Counted from the first letter of the stretch, positions 31,493-40,725 are shown. The stretch: DNA of 64,000 bases from Candidatus Eremiobacteraceae bacterium (GCA_035295225.1 DATGJI010000042.1:18882-82881); one strand, 5' to 3'. The notes: generated from the letters alone by a model not told the origin. Translations and numbers: made by a program.

Positions 31493-32320
31493 GTGAACGG
31501 ACCACGAACGATTATATGGCTTTCTGCGGCGGCCGCGTTAGCGCTCACAGGCTGCAGCAACTTATCCAACGTGATCGGCGGTCTCGGGGGCGGTAAGGGG
31601 AATGCGCGGCTGGTCGTCGCCTCGCTCACCACGCCGCAAACGAACATCTCGTTGACGGCCGACGGCGGCACGATCAATTCGGGGCTCAGCGCGACAACGC
31701 CCATCGGCACGTATGCGCAGGTAGGAGCCGGCCAAGAGACCTTTGCGATCAACACCGGTGCTGGTACGGGCAACCTCGTCCCGCCGATCAACGTCAGCGT
31801 CGCCGCGTCGACGAACTATTCCATCGTTCTTGAAGGCGAGCCCGGCTCCGCCGACTACATGGCTTTCGGTTTTCAGGACACGAACGCTCTGAATAACGCC
31901 GCGACGGTTCGTTTCAAGGTGAACAACGCTGCGCCGAACCTCGCGAGCGCGGTCGATGTCTACGTCTGGCTTTCCACCAACGCGATTCCGTCGACGCCGA
32001 CCGTGGCGAACCTGGGTCTCAATCAAGATTCAGGCAGCGTGGCCGGTGCGCCAGGCAACGCATATATCCCGCAGCAAGGCAGCTCGACGATTCTGCCGGC
32101 CGGCGTGTATGATGTCGCCATCGTTCCAGCGGGCACGGTGCCGAACGGTTCGACCGATCTCTTCGACGGATCGACATCGTTCGCGTTGAACACATCGTAC
32201 TCACTCACCCTCGCGGACATCAACGCGACGCAGAACAACATCGACGTGCTCGTCTCGATCGACGAACCGTTCCAGACACAGAATCAATCGATTCACCGGC
32301 AGCGCATCTTGCGGCGCTAA
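31493..32320 (+). CDS. DUF4397-domain lipoprotein
   Basis: 275 residues from GTG 31493, with AGGAG 10 nt upstream. The signal peptide ends LALTGC, giving a lipoprotein. A Gly-rich linker leads to beta repeats with ARLVVASLT, YSIVLEGEPGSADYM, VDVYVWLS and ILPAGVYDVAIVPAG: the DUF4397 fold, seen in surface proteins. The start excludes 26 upstream residues without signal character. The 221 bases between 31272 and 31492 hold only promoter-type sequence. Confidence 0.8.
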   Translation: MNGPRTIIWLSAAAALALTGCSNLSNVIGGLGGGKGNARLVVASLTTPQTNISLTADGGTINSGLSATTPIGTYAQVGAGQETFAINTGAGTGNLVPPINVSVAASTNYSIVLEGEPGSADYMAFGFQDTNALNNAATVRFKVNNAAPNLASAVDVYVWLSTNAIPSTPTVANLGLNQDSGSVAGAPGNAYIPQQGSSTILPAGVYDVAIVPAGTVPNGSTDLFDGSTSFALNTSYSLTLADINATQNNIDVLVSIDEPFQTQNQSIHRQRILRR

Positions 32321-32336
32321 AGCCGCCAAACAGGGA

Positions 32337-32363
32337 GCGCATGGGCCTGCACGGCCCATGCGC
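32337..32363. terminator. Bidirectional hairpin terminator
   Basis: Stem GCGCATGGGCC (32337-32347), loop TGCAC, stem GGCCCATGCGC (32353-32363), between the convergent DUF4397 gene and acetate kinase. Confidence 0.75.
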
Positions 32364-32366
32364 CAT

Positions 32367-33521
32367 TCACGGCTTGATGGTTGCTTGCACTTTGCGCGCG
32401 ATGATCAGGCTTTCGTCCGATTGGATGACGTGCACGGTGACGCGGCTCTCGGCGCTCGAAACCACGCGCTCACCAGCCGCGTTTTTGGCTGGATCGAGAC
32501 ACGCGCCGACATAGCTGAGGCGGTGAGCGACACGCCCTCGGATCTCGGCCGAGCGTTCGCCGATGCCGCCGGTGAAGACGAGCGTATCCAAGCCGCCCAG
32601 AACGGCGATCATAGAACCGGCGTGTTTGACGATCTGATAGACGAAGAGTTCGATCGCATCCCTGGCGTGGACATCGACGGTTTCGCGCTCTAGAAGCGTT
32701 TTGAGATCCCCGCCGTGCTGCGACACGCCGGCAAGACCGGACCGCTCACTGAACAACTCCACGAGGTCCGACGCGGTGCTGCCGTTCGACAAGAGATAGA
32801 GCAGGATTCCCGGATCGAGGTCGCCGGGCCGCGTGCCCATCATCAACCCGCCGAGCGGGCTGAATCCCATCGTCGTATCTATCGGCTGACCGTCGCGAAC
32901 GGCGGCGAGACTCGCGCCCGAACCAAGATGAGCGATGAGTACGCGCCCCTCAGCAAGCGGCCCAAGCGTCGAAATCACATACTCGTACGATATGCCGTGG
33001 TAGCCGTAGCGCCGTACCAATGGCCCGACGGACCGAGGAAGAGGCAGACGCTTCGCGACGTTCGGCATTCGGCGATGAAATTCGGTATCGAAACAAAGAA
33101 CGTGCTTGGCTCGCGGGTAGCGCGACATCGCGGCGCGCACGAGGTCGATCTGCGTACGGAGATGCATCGGGTCGAACGGCACGAATCGTTCGAGGTCCGC
33201 CAACACGTGGGCCGCCGCATGCGTCGGCGCGACGTGGTCGGGACCACCGAACACGATCCGATGTCCGATAGCGTCGATCTCCGAGCTGCTTTCCCGGGCG
33301 ACGGCTTCGAATGCGCGATCCAATGCTGCGAGCGGCTCTAAAGGAACCGGCGGCTCTAGGACACGGCGGTTGCCGTCGGCTCGTTCGTACCAAAACAGCG
33401 AATTCGTTGGGCCTAGGTTTTCCGCGGCGCCGCGCATGAAGAAGCGACCGACCGCGTCGGACGTCGCATAGAGAGCAAATTTTAGCGAAGACGATCCGCC
33501 GTCTAGGGCGAGTATCCTCAA
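32367..33521 (-). CDS. ackA: Acetate kinase
   Basis: 384 residues, converting acetyl phosphate and ADP to acetate and ATP. LALDGGSSSLKFALY is the N-terminal ASKHA phosphate motif (usually LVLNCGSSSLK); GHRIVFGG, FDTEFHRRMP, YGYHGISYEYV, IAHLGSGASL, DTTMGFSPLGGLMMGTRPGDLDPG and VFTGGIGERS complete the set. The start is the TTG at 33521, since the family begins there; it lies 23 bases after the phosphoketolase stop with GAGG close by. The Asp in place of Asn in LALDGG is unusual but sits outside the catalytic Arg/His/Asp set. Confidence 0.9.
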   Translation of the reverse strand: MRILALDGGSSSLKFALYATSDAVGRFFMRGAAENLGPTNSLFWYERADGNRRVLEPPVPLEPLAALDRAFEAVARESSSEIDAIGHRIVFGGPDHVAPTHAAAHVLADLERFVPFDPMHLRTQIDLVRAAMSRYPRAKHVLCFDTEFHRRMPNVAKRLPLPRSVGPLVRRYGYHGISYEYVISTLGPLAEGRVLIAHLGSGASLAAVRDGQPIDTTMGFSPLGGLMMGTRPGDLDPGILLYLLSNGSTASDLVELFSERSGLAGVSQHGGDLKTLLERETVDVHARDAIELFVYQIVKHAGSMIAVLGGLDTLVFTGGIGERSAEIRGRVAHRLSYVGACLDPAKNAAGERVVSSAESRVTVHVIQSDESLIIARKVQATIKP

Positions 33522-33543
33522 GTAACCTCGGGTCTGCGATTGC

Positions 33544-35913
33544 TCAGCGCCAAGACGCGACTTCCGGCATGTCGATGCCGTTGTCTGCGATGTACTTGTG
33601 ATGCGCTTCGAGTCTTTCTGTGAAGAATTCGAAAGCTTCTTGCGAGCCTTCTGCGGCGAGATTCGTCCGGCGCAAGGCTTCCAGAGCGAGATGGAACCGC
33701 GACATCCGATTGAGGACAAGCATATCGAATGGCGTGGTGGTGGCCCCCTCCTCGATGTACCCTCGGACGTGAAAGCGCTGTGCGTTTTCGCGCCCGTGCA
33801 CGAGTTCGTGGATCACGCGCGGGTACCCATGAAACGCGAAGACGACCGGCTCGGCCGAGCCGAACGTTCGCGCAAAATCAGCGAACTCCAGGCCGTGGGG
33901 ATGCGTCGCGCGCGGCGTAAGCGCAAAAAGATCCATGACGATGACGACCCGGGTGCAAAGCGACGGCACGTGCTTCTTCAAAAGCGCGGCCGCCGCGATC
34001 GTCTCCTCGGCGGGCACGTCTCCGGCCGCAGCCAATATGACGTCGGGCGAGGAACCGGCAGCGGATTCGGTGCCCGCCCATTCCCACACCGATGCACCGG
34101 CGGCAAAATTCCGTCTCGCATCGTCGATCGCAAGCCATTGCGGCGCTTGATGCTTCGACGCGATGATGAGGTTGATCTCGTTCTTGCTCTGCAGGCAGTG
34201 TTCGCCCACGACGAGGAGGCTGTTCGCATCCGGCGGGAAGTAGATGCGGACGATTCCGCCTTTCTTGCTGATGAGGTTATCTATCGATCCAGGCCCTTGA
34301 TGCGAATAGCCGTTGTGTTCTTGACGCCAAGCGTGCGACGTCAGCAGGATATTGAGCGACGGCACGGGCAGCCGCCACTCGACTTCCCGCGACGACTTGA
34401 GCCATTTCGCGTGCTGCGCGATCATCGAGTCCACGATGGGGGCGAAACCCTCGTAGCACGCGTGCATCCCGTACCTGCCGCTCAGCGCGTAGCCCTCGAG
34501 CAGGCCTTCGCAGACGTGCTCGCTCAGGATCTCGATCACGCGGCCGTCTCGAGCGAAGTGCTCGTCTTCGGTCGTGAGGGGAAGCATGAACGCGCGCTCG
34601 GTGGCCGCGAACACCGGGTCTAGCCGATTCGATGTGGTCTCGTCGGGGCTGAACAGACGAAAGTTCGCCGCTGCCGCATTCTTGAGGAATACTTCACGCA
34701 GATATCCGCCCAGCACGCGCGTGGATTCGGCCGACGCGCAGCCGGGCTCGCCGATCTGAATCGCGTTTGCATCGACGTCGGGAAGGGTCAACGGGGGCGG
34801 CACCGGCCCCGTGACAATCGGATGCATACCGAGCCGGGCGGCCCCACTTGGACAAGCCCGGGTCACCGCGTGCGAAGGTGTGCCATCGGCATCGAAAAGC
34901 GTATCCGGGTCATAACTGCGGAGCCAATTCTCCAGCAGCGCGAGATGCTCGGGATTGTGCGCTGGATCGGCGATGGGCAGTTGGTGTGCGCGCGACGTGC
35001 CTTCGACTTGCTTGCCGTCCACAACGCGCGGTCCGGTCCAACCCTTCGGCGTGCGCAGCACGATCGCGGGCCAGCACGAACGTTCCGGCAGCTGCCCCGC
35101 ACGAGCGGCTTCGCGTATCGCGGCGATTTGTCCGAACGCCCAATCCAGCGCGGCATCCATCATCACATGCGCGTTCATCTCGGTGCGCGGTTCGACGACC
35201 CGGATCTCGTAACCGCAGCCATGCAGATACTCGTGCAGCTGAAGGCCGCTGACCCTACCGAAGATCGTCGGGCCAGAAAGCTTGTACCCGTTGAGATGAA
35301 GAATCGGAAGCACAGTGCCCGATGTCGCCGGATTGACGAACCGATGCGCCTGCCACGACGCCGCAAGCGGTCCGGTTTCGGCCTCTCCGTCGCCGATCAC
35401 ACAGACCGCGGTCATATCCGGGTTGTCCAACACCGCGCCGAATGCGTGCGCGAGACAGTACCCCAGTTCGCCGCCTTCATGGATCGACCCAGGAATGGCC
35501 GGTCCCACGTGGCTCGGCAGTCCGCTCGGATGCGAAAACGCTCGGGCGAGATTCCGCAATCCCGCCTCGGTACGCACATATTGCGGATAGTAATCGCCAA
35601 GAGTGCCGTCGAGAAAGAGATTCGCGTTCACCGCCGGCGCGCCGTGGCCGGGTCCTATGATCGGCAAGATCGACTGATTCGGGTCCCGTGCCATCCGATT
35701 GAGATGCGCCCAGATGAGATTGATCCCGGGCTGAGTGCCCCAATGCCCAAGCAGCCGCGGCTTGATGTGCGCCTTGGTCAGGGGCGCGCGCAGCAGCACA
35801 TTGTCCTGCAGATACAATTGCACGGCGCCGATGTAGTTCGCGGCGCGGAAGTACGCCGATGCGTCGAACGTGCCGCTCTCTCGCCGGACCCTCTCCGCGC
35901 CGGCTGCGATCAC
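33544..35913 (-). CDS. xfp: Xylulose-5-phosphate/fructose-6-phosphate phosphoketolase
   Basis: 789 residues, the normal length. It cleaves X5P or F6P with phosphate to acetyl phosphate using thiamine diphosphate. Family marks: RAANYIGAVQLYLQDN, KPRLLGHWGTQPGINLIWAH, GPGHGAPAVNANLFLDGT, HEGGELGYCLAHAFGA, VIGDGEAETGPLAASW and SHAWRQEHNGYSHQGPG. The GTG start at 35913 overlaps the SRPBCC stop (GTGA). With ackA downstream it forms a short route from sugar phosphate to acetate and ATP without pyruvate dehydrogenase. Confidence 0.95.
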   Translation of the reverse strand: MIAAGAERVRRESGTFDASAYFRAANYIGAVQLYLQDNVLLRAPLTKAHIKPRLLGHWGTQPGINLIWAHLNRMARDPNQSILPIIGPGHGAPAVNANLFLDGTLGDYYPQYVRTEAGLRNLARAFSHPSGLPSHVGPAIPGSIHEGGELGYCLAHAFGAVLDNPDMTAVCVIGDGEAETGPLAASWQAHRFVNPATSGTVLPILHLNGYKLSGPTIFGRVSGLQLHEYLHGCGYEIRVVEPRTEMNAHVMMDAALDWAFGQIAAIREAARAGQLPERSCWPAIVLRTPKGWTGPRVVDGKQVEGTSRAHQLPIADPAHNPEHLALLENWLRSYDPDTLFDADGTPSHAVTRACPSGAARLGMHPIVTGPVPPPLTLPDVDANAIQIGEPGCASAESTRVLGGYLREVFLKNAAAANFRLFSPDETTSNRLDPVFAATERAFMLPLTTEDEHFARDGRVIEILSEHVCEGLLEGYALSGRYGMHACYEGFAPIVDSMIAQHAKWLKSSREVEWRLPVPSLNILLTSHAWRQEHNGYSHQGPGSIDNLISKKGGIVRIYFPPDANSLLVVGEHCLQSKNEINLIIASKHQAPQWLAIDDARRNFAAGASVWEWAGTESAAGSSPDVILAAAGDVPAEETIAAAALLKKHVPSLCTRVVIVMDLFALTPRATHPHGLEFADFARTFGSAEPVVFAFHGYPRVIHELVHGRENAQRFHVRGYIEEGATTTPFDMLVLNRMSRFHLALEALRRTNLAAEGSQEAFEFFTERLEAHHKYIADNGIDMPEVASWR

Positions 35914-36386
35914 GATGCTTTCGCCGCGAACGCGAGCCTATGCGAGCGTTCCATGTCCTCGGCGATGCTATCCAAAAGCCGCCGCGCGGTATCCCGTGCG
36001 ACTTTATTTCCCACAATCGCGTCGAAGATCGAACCCAGTTTTCCAAGCGGGGGTTCGTACATACCTTCGAGCGTCATACAGCACATGGAATGGTTTTCAT
36101 CCGCCGAGATGACGATGCTCCCTGAAAACGTCGGGACCGGGCTACCATCCACGGGATGCCATTCCAGTTCCGTCCGGTCGACGAGGTGGCCGGGATCGGC
36201 GACCTCTCGAAACGTGACTTGGACCGTTTTCTTCATCTCGATCTGGCCAGGAATGGGCGTGCGCAACTCGATACCGGACGACAGCGAAAGCTGACCTGCT
36301 TGATGCGCGCGTATGAACTCTTCGAAGTACCTTGGTGCTCTACTGAACGGGACGTTGACGTATAGCCGCTCGTGAATCTCCGCCAT
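35910..36386 (-). CDS. SRPBCC-family protein translationally coupled to phosphoketolase
   Basis: 158 residues, START-like fold: IHERLYVNVPFSRAPRYFEEF, KTVQVTFREVADPGHLVDRTELEWHP, VPTFSGSIVISAD and a last helix with ARRLLDSIAEDMERSHRL. ATG 36386 has GGAGG 8 nt upstream. The ligand is unknown. Being first gene of the SRPBCC-xfp-ackA operon with overlapping stop/start implies a role tied to the phosphoketolase pathway, perhaps sensing a lipid or aromatic. Confidence 0.75.
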   Translation of the reverse strand: MAEIHERLYVNVPFSRAPRYFEEFIRAHQAGQLSLSSGIELRTPIPGQIEMKKTVQVTFREVADPGHLVDRTELEWHPVDGSPVPTFSGSIVISADENHSMCCMTLEGMYEPPLGKLGSIFDAIVGNKVARDTARRLLDSIAEDMERSHRLAFAAKAS

Positions 36387-36476
36387 GACCTTGACCTCCG
36401 CCGTAAGACCCCTTGATGCGGCTAAGTTTACGCGGGGCATTGGTAGATTCGGCGAAGGGGGTGTGAATCTTGAGCG

Positions 36477-37214
36477 CTAGAGGCAGTCCTTGCAGCGGTC
36501 GCATCGCGCTGCATGTTCGGTCGAAGGCTGGACGGGAATCCCCGGCAGACGAACCACGAATGTGGTCCCCGACGTTGTCGACCGGAAGTCTATCGTCCCG
36601 CCGTGAGCCTCCACTCCGGTCTTCACCACCGACAATCCGAGTCCGGAACCGCCGTCGTCGCCCGCAGCCGAGCCTCGAAACCCAGCCTGGTAGACCTTGG
36701 ATGCCTCGTGAACCGCGATGCCCGGTCCGCTGTCGACGACGTCGACCTCCAGCTCTCCGGCCTTTCGCGCGCAGGTGATATTCACGGAGCCGCCGCGCGG
36801 CGTATAGCGAATCGCGTTGATGATAAGGTTGTCCACGACCTGAGCGATGGCGACTCGGTCGCCGTAAAAGTGCGTGCATTCCGGTGATGCGGCGAGACAG
36901 CGATCGACCGTGAATTTCACGCCCTTCTCGGCGGCCAAGCCATCGAAGGAGTTGAAGTTCTCTTTGAGCAGCGCGCAGACGTCGAAATGGCCCATCCGCG
37001 CGCGCTCGGCCGTCGCGGCATGTGACCGAAGATCGGTGAGCATTCCATCCAGACGATTGAGCGATTTCACGAGCGCTTCGACACGCTCCGTGGTGGGAAT
37101 GAGTTTCCCGTCGATAAACGCTTCAAGATTGGCGCGCACGATCGCGAGCTGATTGCGCATTTCGTGCACGAGCTCCGAGGTGCTGAGAGATTTGGGCGCC
37201 GGCGCTTGCGTCAC
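36477..37214 (-). CDS. Soluble histidine kinase with C-terminal Cys cluster
   Basis: 245 residues with no transmembrane helix. Phospho-acceptor region STSELVHEMRNQLAIVRANLE; ATP domain with DNLIINAIRYTPRGG, VDVVDSGPGIAVHE, GFRGSAAGDDGGSGLGLSVV and TTFVVRLPG. The last nine residues contain CDRCKDC, a C-x2-C-x2-C cluster that could bind a metal or respond to redox. The GTG start overlaps the stop of the response regulator (GTGA), so the pair is co-translated. The N terminus lacks a sensor domain, so the input may be through the Cys tail or a partner. Confidence 0.85.
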   Translation of the reverse strand: MTQAPAPKSLSTSELVHEMRNQLAIVRANLEAFIDGKLIPTTERVEALVKSLNRLDGMLTDLRSHAATAERARMGHFDVCALLKENFNSFDGLAAEKGVKFTVDRCLAASPECTHFYGDRVAIAQVVDNLIINAIRYTPRGGSVNITCARKAGELEVDVVDSGPGIAVHEASKVYQAGFRGSAAGDDGGSGLGLSVVKTGVEAHGGTIDFRSTTSGTTFVVRLPGIPVQPSTEHAARCDRCKDCL

Positions 37215-37918
37215 GGGTTCTTCGCCATCTTATATCCCACCCCGATGACGGTCAAGATATACCGCGGATTGGATGGTTCCGGTTCCACCTTGCGGCGGAG
37301 ATTCGCGATGTGGCGATCGAGAGTGCGGTCGAATATCTCGAGCTCGCCGGACTTCACCCGGTCGAGGAGCTGAGTCCGCGTAAACGTTCGCCCCGGTTGT
37401 TCCGCAAGGATCTCGAGGATGCGAAACTCCGTGGCCGTGACCTCGGCGGCGCGGCCGGCGACGCGCACTTCGTGATCCCTTGTGCTGATACGCAGCTCCC
37501 CAACCGCGATCTCCTGTTCGCGGTCATGATCCGCCGAGGCTCCCGACCGCCGCAGCACCGCCTTCACTCGCGCGGCAACTTCCCGCGGGCTGAAAGGTTT
37601 GGTGACGTAGTCGTCGGCGCCGAGCTCGAGCCCGACGACGCGATCGACTTCATCGACTCGCGATGTCAGCATGATGACCGGCACGCGAGATTCTTCTCGG
37701 ATGATCTTGAAGGCATCCAGACCGCTCAGTCCAGGCATGTTGAGGTCAAGGATGATCAGATCTGGGTGCTCTGACCGGAACGCCTCAATGGCCTGCAGTC
37801 CGTCGTGGGCGTGTACGATGATGAACCCCTCGTCGGTCAAATACCGATCCAAGACCTCGACGATCTGTGCTTCGTCGTCCACCAGGAGAACTTTTTTTGG
37901 TGCGACGGTTGCGCTCAT
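37211..37918 (-). CDS. OmpR-family response regulator
   Basis: 235 residues. Receiver: VLLVDDEAQIVEVLDRYL, LIILDLNMPGLSG (phospho-Asp near 56), MLTSRVDEVDRVVG and DDYVTKPFSP. Winged-helix effector: VTATEFRILEILAEQPGRTFTRTQLLD, DRTLDRHIANLRRKVE and TVIGVGYKM. It pairs with the kinase at 36477. The 108-base divergent gap to the ba3 oxidase operon makes that operon a candidate target. Confidence 0.92.
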   Translation of the reverse strand: MSATVAPKKVLLVDDEAQIVEVLDRYLTDEGFIIVHAHDGLQAIEAFRSEHPDLIILDLNMPGLSGLDAFKIIREESRVPVIMLTSRVDEVDRVVGLELGADDYVTKPFSPREVAARVKAVLRRSGASADHDREQEIAVGELRISTRDHEVRVAGRAAEVTATEFRILEILAEQPGRTFTRTQLLDRVKSGELEIFDRTLDRHIANLRRKVEPEPSNPRYILTVIGVGYKMAKNP

Positions 37919-38026
37919 CTAATCGAAGGATTCCACGGCTGCGCCGCTCGCGCCTATCCGTCGTCCGAACCGCTGACTTCATAGCATCTTCATACGGTTG
38001 TCTTGCGCGAACGGTACGCTCTGCCT

Positions 38027-38152
38027 ATGAATGACAAAGAGCCGCGCACAGACGAGCCGCTGCCTGCCACGGCTGCGTTCGTCGGCATTTTAGGAGGCAT
38101 CATCATCGTAGGATGGCTCCTTATGTACGGACTTTTGCGGAGCCGGTGGTAG
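38027..38152 (+). CDS. cbaD: ba3-type cytochrome c oxidase subunit IIa
   Basis: 41 residues from ATG 38027. A short polar start (MNDKEPRTDEPLPA) leads to one membrane helix (FVGILGGIIIVGWLLMYGLL) and a final RSRW. Size, single helix and place directly before subunits II and I match the IIa subunit of Thermus ba3 oxidase (PF08113). It replaces the missing first helix of subunit II. Too short for many gene callers. It ends 3 bases before the subunit II start. Confidence 0.8.
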   Translation: MNDKEPRTDEPLPATAAFVGILGGIIIVGWLLMYGLLRSRW

Positions 38153-38155
38153 ACG

Positions 38156-38623
38156 ATGCACATCCATCGCACCGAACGGATCTGGCTCACCGCAGGCATC
38201 GTCACCCTTGTGATCTTCCTAGGGATCATCGGTGCCGCAGCGTTGACCGAGGGCATCGTTCCCGAAAATCACGTCCAGACAATCGATCCCACCAAGGTCG
38301 CGGAAACGCCGCCGTTCGACAATCCTGGCGTGCACAAGCTTCCGAACGGCGCATTCGAGGTGGACATCATCGGCCGGATCTTCTCCTTCACGCCGAACAA
38401 GATCGTTCTGCCGGTCGGAGCGAACGTCACGTTCTATGCGACGAGCCCGGACGTCGTCCACGGATTCTTCATCGCCGATACCGACATCAACATGATGCTC
38501 GTTCCCGGCTGGGTGAGCACCGCCAGTCATGTGTTCAAGAAATCGGGGTCGTACCTGCTGATGTGCAACGAGTACTGCGGCGCCGGTCATCACTTCATGT
38601 CGGCGACGATCGTGGTGCAGTGA
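38156..38623 (+). CDS. cbaB: ba3-type cytochrome c oxidase subunit II (CuA)
   Basis: 155 residues. One N-terminal helix (IWLTAGIVTLVIFLGIIGAAAL) anchors a CuA domain: VVHGFFIADTDINM gives the first His, and LLMCNEYCGAGHHFM gives C-x3-C-x3-H-x2-M. Only one helix, as in the B-family (ba3) enzymes. It receives electrons from a soluble donor at the membrane's outer face. Its stop overlaps the start of subunit I (TGATG). Confidence 0.93.
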   Translation: MHIHRTERIWLTAGIVTLVIFLGIIGAAALTEGIVPENHVQTIDPTKVAETPPFDNPGVHKLPNGAFEVDIIGRIFSFTPNKIVLPVGANVTFYATSPDVVHGFFIADTDINMMLVPGWVSTASHVFKKSGSYLLMCNEYCGAGHHFMSATIVVQ

Positions 38624-40248
38624 TGGTAACGATGATGCGACGGGAAAACCGGCTCGTGCTCGCACATGTCTATACGGCCACCGCAGCGCTCACACTCGGC
38701 GGGGTTTTTGGCCTGCTTCAGGCCCTCTCGCGCGCGCATTGGGCGCATGCGCCGGCATGGTTTGACTACTATCGCATGCTGACCGCGCATGGCGTTCTCA
38801 TGGCGATCGTATTCACGACCTTCTTCATCTGCGGCTTTGCGATGTTCGGCGTATATCGGGCCATGCCGCGAGAGCGGTCACTCACGCTTTCCTGGATCGC
38901 GTACGGAGTGATGCTCGCCGGCACGCTCGCCGCCTTTTGGGCGATCGTCACCGGCAACGCCACGGTGTTGTACACCTTCTATGCGCCGCTGAAGGCGCAC
39001 CCTGCGTTCTACATCGGCACGACCGTGCTGGTGATCGGCACCTGGCTCGTTCTTATCGACATCATCGCGAACATCATCGCGTGGCGGAAAGAGCACGTCG
39101 GGGAATTGCTCCCGCTCATCGTTCACGGCATAGCTTGCACGTTTGCGATGTGGTTCATCGCCACGATCGGCGTCGCGATCGAGATGCTCTTCATGCTCAT
39201 ACCTTGGTCGCTGGGCTGGACGCCGACCATCAACGTCATGCTCAGCCGGATGCTCTTCTGGTATTTCGGTCACCCTCTGGTCTACTTCTGGATCATGGGG
39301 GCATACTTGATCTGGTACAACGTCGTGCCGAAATTCTACAACGGCACGGTTTTCAGTGACGCGCTCACCCGCCTGACCTTCATACTGCTCGTGTTGCTCT
39401 CCACGCCGGTCGGCATCCATCATGAATTCACCGAGCCCGGTATTTCAGCCGGCTGGAAGTGGCTGCACACCATGACCACCTACGGCGTGATCGTTCCCTC
39501 GATCATGACCGCGTTTGCGATCTTCGCCTCCTTCGAAATCGCGGCGCGCCGCAAAGGCAGACGCGGTTTCTTCGGCACTATCGCCGCGCTGCCGTGGTCG
39601 AAACCGTGGTTCACCGGTCCCGCCTTCGGCATGCTTCTCTTCATCTTCGGCGGATTCGGCGGCGTCGTCAACGCGTCGTACAGCATGGATGAGCTGGTCC
39701 ACAACACGATGTGGATCGTCGGGCACTTCCACATCACCGTCGGTGGTCCGGTGGCACTGACGTTCATCGGCGCCGCGTACTGGCTCGTGCCGCGACTGAC
39801 GGGGCGCAAACTCTGGGGCGAAAAGCTCGCGCTCGCGCAGACCTACTCGTGGTTCGTCGGCATGGCGATCATGTCCACGGCAATGCATTGGGCCGGTCTT
39901 TTGGGATCCCCGCGACGCACGGCCGACGTGACGTATTTCGGCGCGGAAGCCGCGCGCCTCTGGATGCCAGAGACCATCGCGACCGCGGTGGGCGGCAGCA
40001 TCCTCTTCCTCAGTATCCTCATGTTCGTCGCAGTCGCGATCGGAACGCTCTTCTCGCGCGAACGAGAGGAGATGGCGGTGGAGTTCGCGCCGGTCGACGA
40101 AGCAGCGATGCGCACGCCCGCCTCTCTCGACAAGGTCGCCACGTGGGCTGTCGTCGCAGTAGTCTTGGCCATACTCGCGTACGCCGGCCCCATGCACGAG
40201 CTGCTCTCGCAGCACATCTATGGCGCCCCCGGAATGCGGACTTGGTAG
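38623..40248 (+). CDS. cbaA: ba3-type cytochrome c oxidase subunit I
   Basis: 541 residues, 13 or so helices. Haem and copper ligands: LTAHGVLMAI (low-spin haem His), FGHPLVYFWIM (CuB His with the cross-linked Tyr, HPxVY), VGIHHEFTEPG (two CuB His) and VGHFHITVGGPVALTF (haem His pair). The lack of the Glu in helix VI (PLVYF without a nearby GxxHPE) and the IIa gene mark a B-type oxidase. The start overlaps subunit II at 38623; the longer open frame upstream is shadow of subunit II. It reduces O2 to water and pumps protons, with high oxygen affinity. Confidence 0.93.
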   Translation: MVTMMRRENRLVLAHVYTATAALTLGGVFGLLQALSRAHWAHAPAWFDYYRMLTAHGVLMAIVFTTFFICGFAMFGVYRAMPRERSLTLSWIAYGVMLAGTLAAFWAIVTGNATVLYTFYAPLKAHPAFYIGTTVLVIGTWLVLIDIIANIIAWRKEHVGELLPLIVHGIACTFAMWFIATIGVAIEMLFMLIPWSLGWTPTINVMLSRMLFWYFGHPLVYFWIMGAYLIWYNVVPKFYNGTVFSDALTRLTFILLVLLSTPVGIHHEFTEPGISAGWKWLHTMTTYGVIVPSIMTAFAIFASFEIAARRKGRRGFFGTIAALPWSKPWFTGPAFGMLLFIFGGFGGVVNASYSMDELVHNTMWIVGHFHITVGGPVALTFIGAAYWLVPRLTGRKLWGEKLALAQTYSWFVGMAIMSTAMHWAGLLGSPRRTADVTYFGAEAARLWMPETIATAVGGSILFLSILMFVAVAIGTLFSREREEMAVEFAPVDEAAMRTPASLDKVATWAVVAVVLAILAYAGPMHELLSQHIYGAPGMRTW

Positions 40249-40355
40249 CGAGAGACCCGCACTGCGACATTTACCTCGATTCACAGAAACTTCATCGACT
40301 TTTCGCCCGTTAGAAAGGGCGGGATGCCACACTTCTCTATGGAGGTAGTCCAATC

Positions 40356-40715
40356 ATGAAACCCGTTCACAAGACATTTCTTGCGCTGACCCTAGCGGTT
40401 GCGGCTGCCATCGGCGCCGGAACCGTTTACGCGTCGGCGCATCCCCCGATCGACATCGTCGCGTCGAACTGGAAGTTCACGCCTTCGACCGTCACCGTGC
40501 CGCTCGGCGAAGCCACCACCTTCCACTTGACGTCCAGCGGCGGCGTGCATGGGCTGAAGAGCGATGACCTCGGGATAGCCCAGACCACGATACAGCCCGG
40601 CAAATTCGTGGACGTCACGTTCACACCAAAAAAGGCCGGCACATACAAGATCCCATGTTCGGTCTTCTGCGGACCCGGCCACCCGAATATGGATCTCACG
40701 GTTGTCGTAAAATAG
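40356..40715 (+). CDS. Exported cupredoxin with complete CuA site
   Basis: 119 residues with a signal peptide (residues 1-26). The beta-barrel has GGVHGLKSDDLG (His) and PCSVFCGPGHPNM, that is C-x3-C-x3-H-x2-M, the same ligand set as subunit II, so a two-copper CuA site is likely in a protein without a membrane helix. GGAGG precedes the ATG at about 8 nt. Sited between the oxidase and a haem-bearing barrel, it may carry electrons in the periplasm or deliver copper to subunit II. Confidence 0.85.
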   Translation: MKPVHKTFLALTLAVAAAIGAGTVYASAHPPIDIVASNWKFTPSTVTVPLGEATTFHLTSSGGVHGLKSDDLGIAQTTIQPGKFVDVTFTPKKAGTYKIPCSVFCGPGHPNMDLTVVVK

Positions 40716-40725
40716 GAGAACGGTC

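Noticed and set aside
34822..36294. A 490-codon plus-strand open frame
   Set aside because: Antisense to phosphoketolase and SRPBCC genes; no domain.
38113..38622. A 170-residue N-terminal extension of oxidase subunit I
   Set aside because: It is an out-of-frame reading of subunits IIa and II; the real start is the TGATG overlap at 38623.
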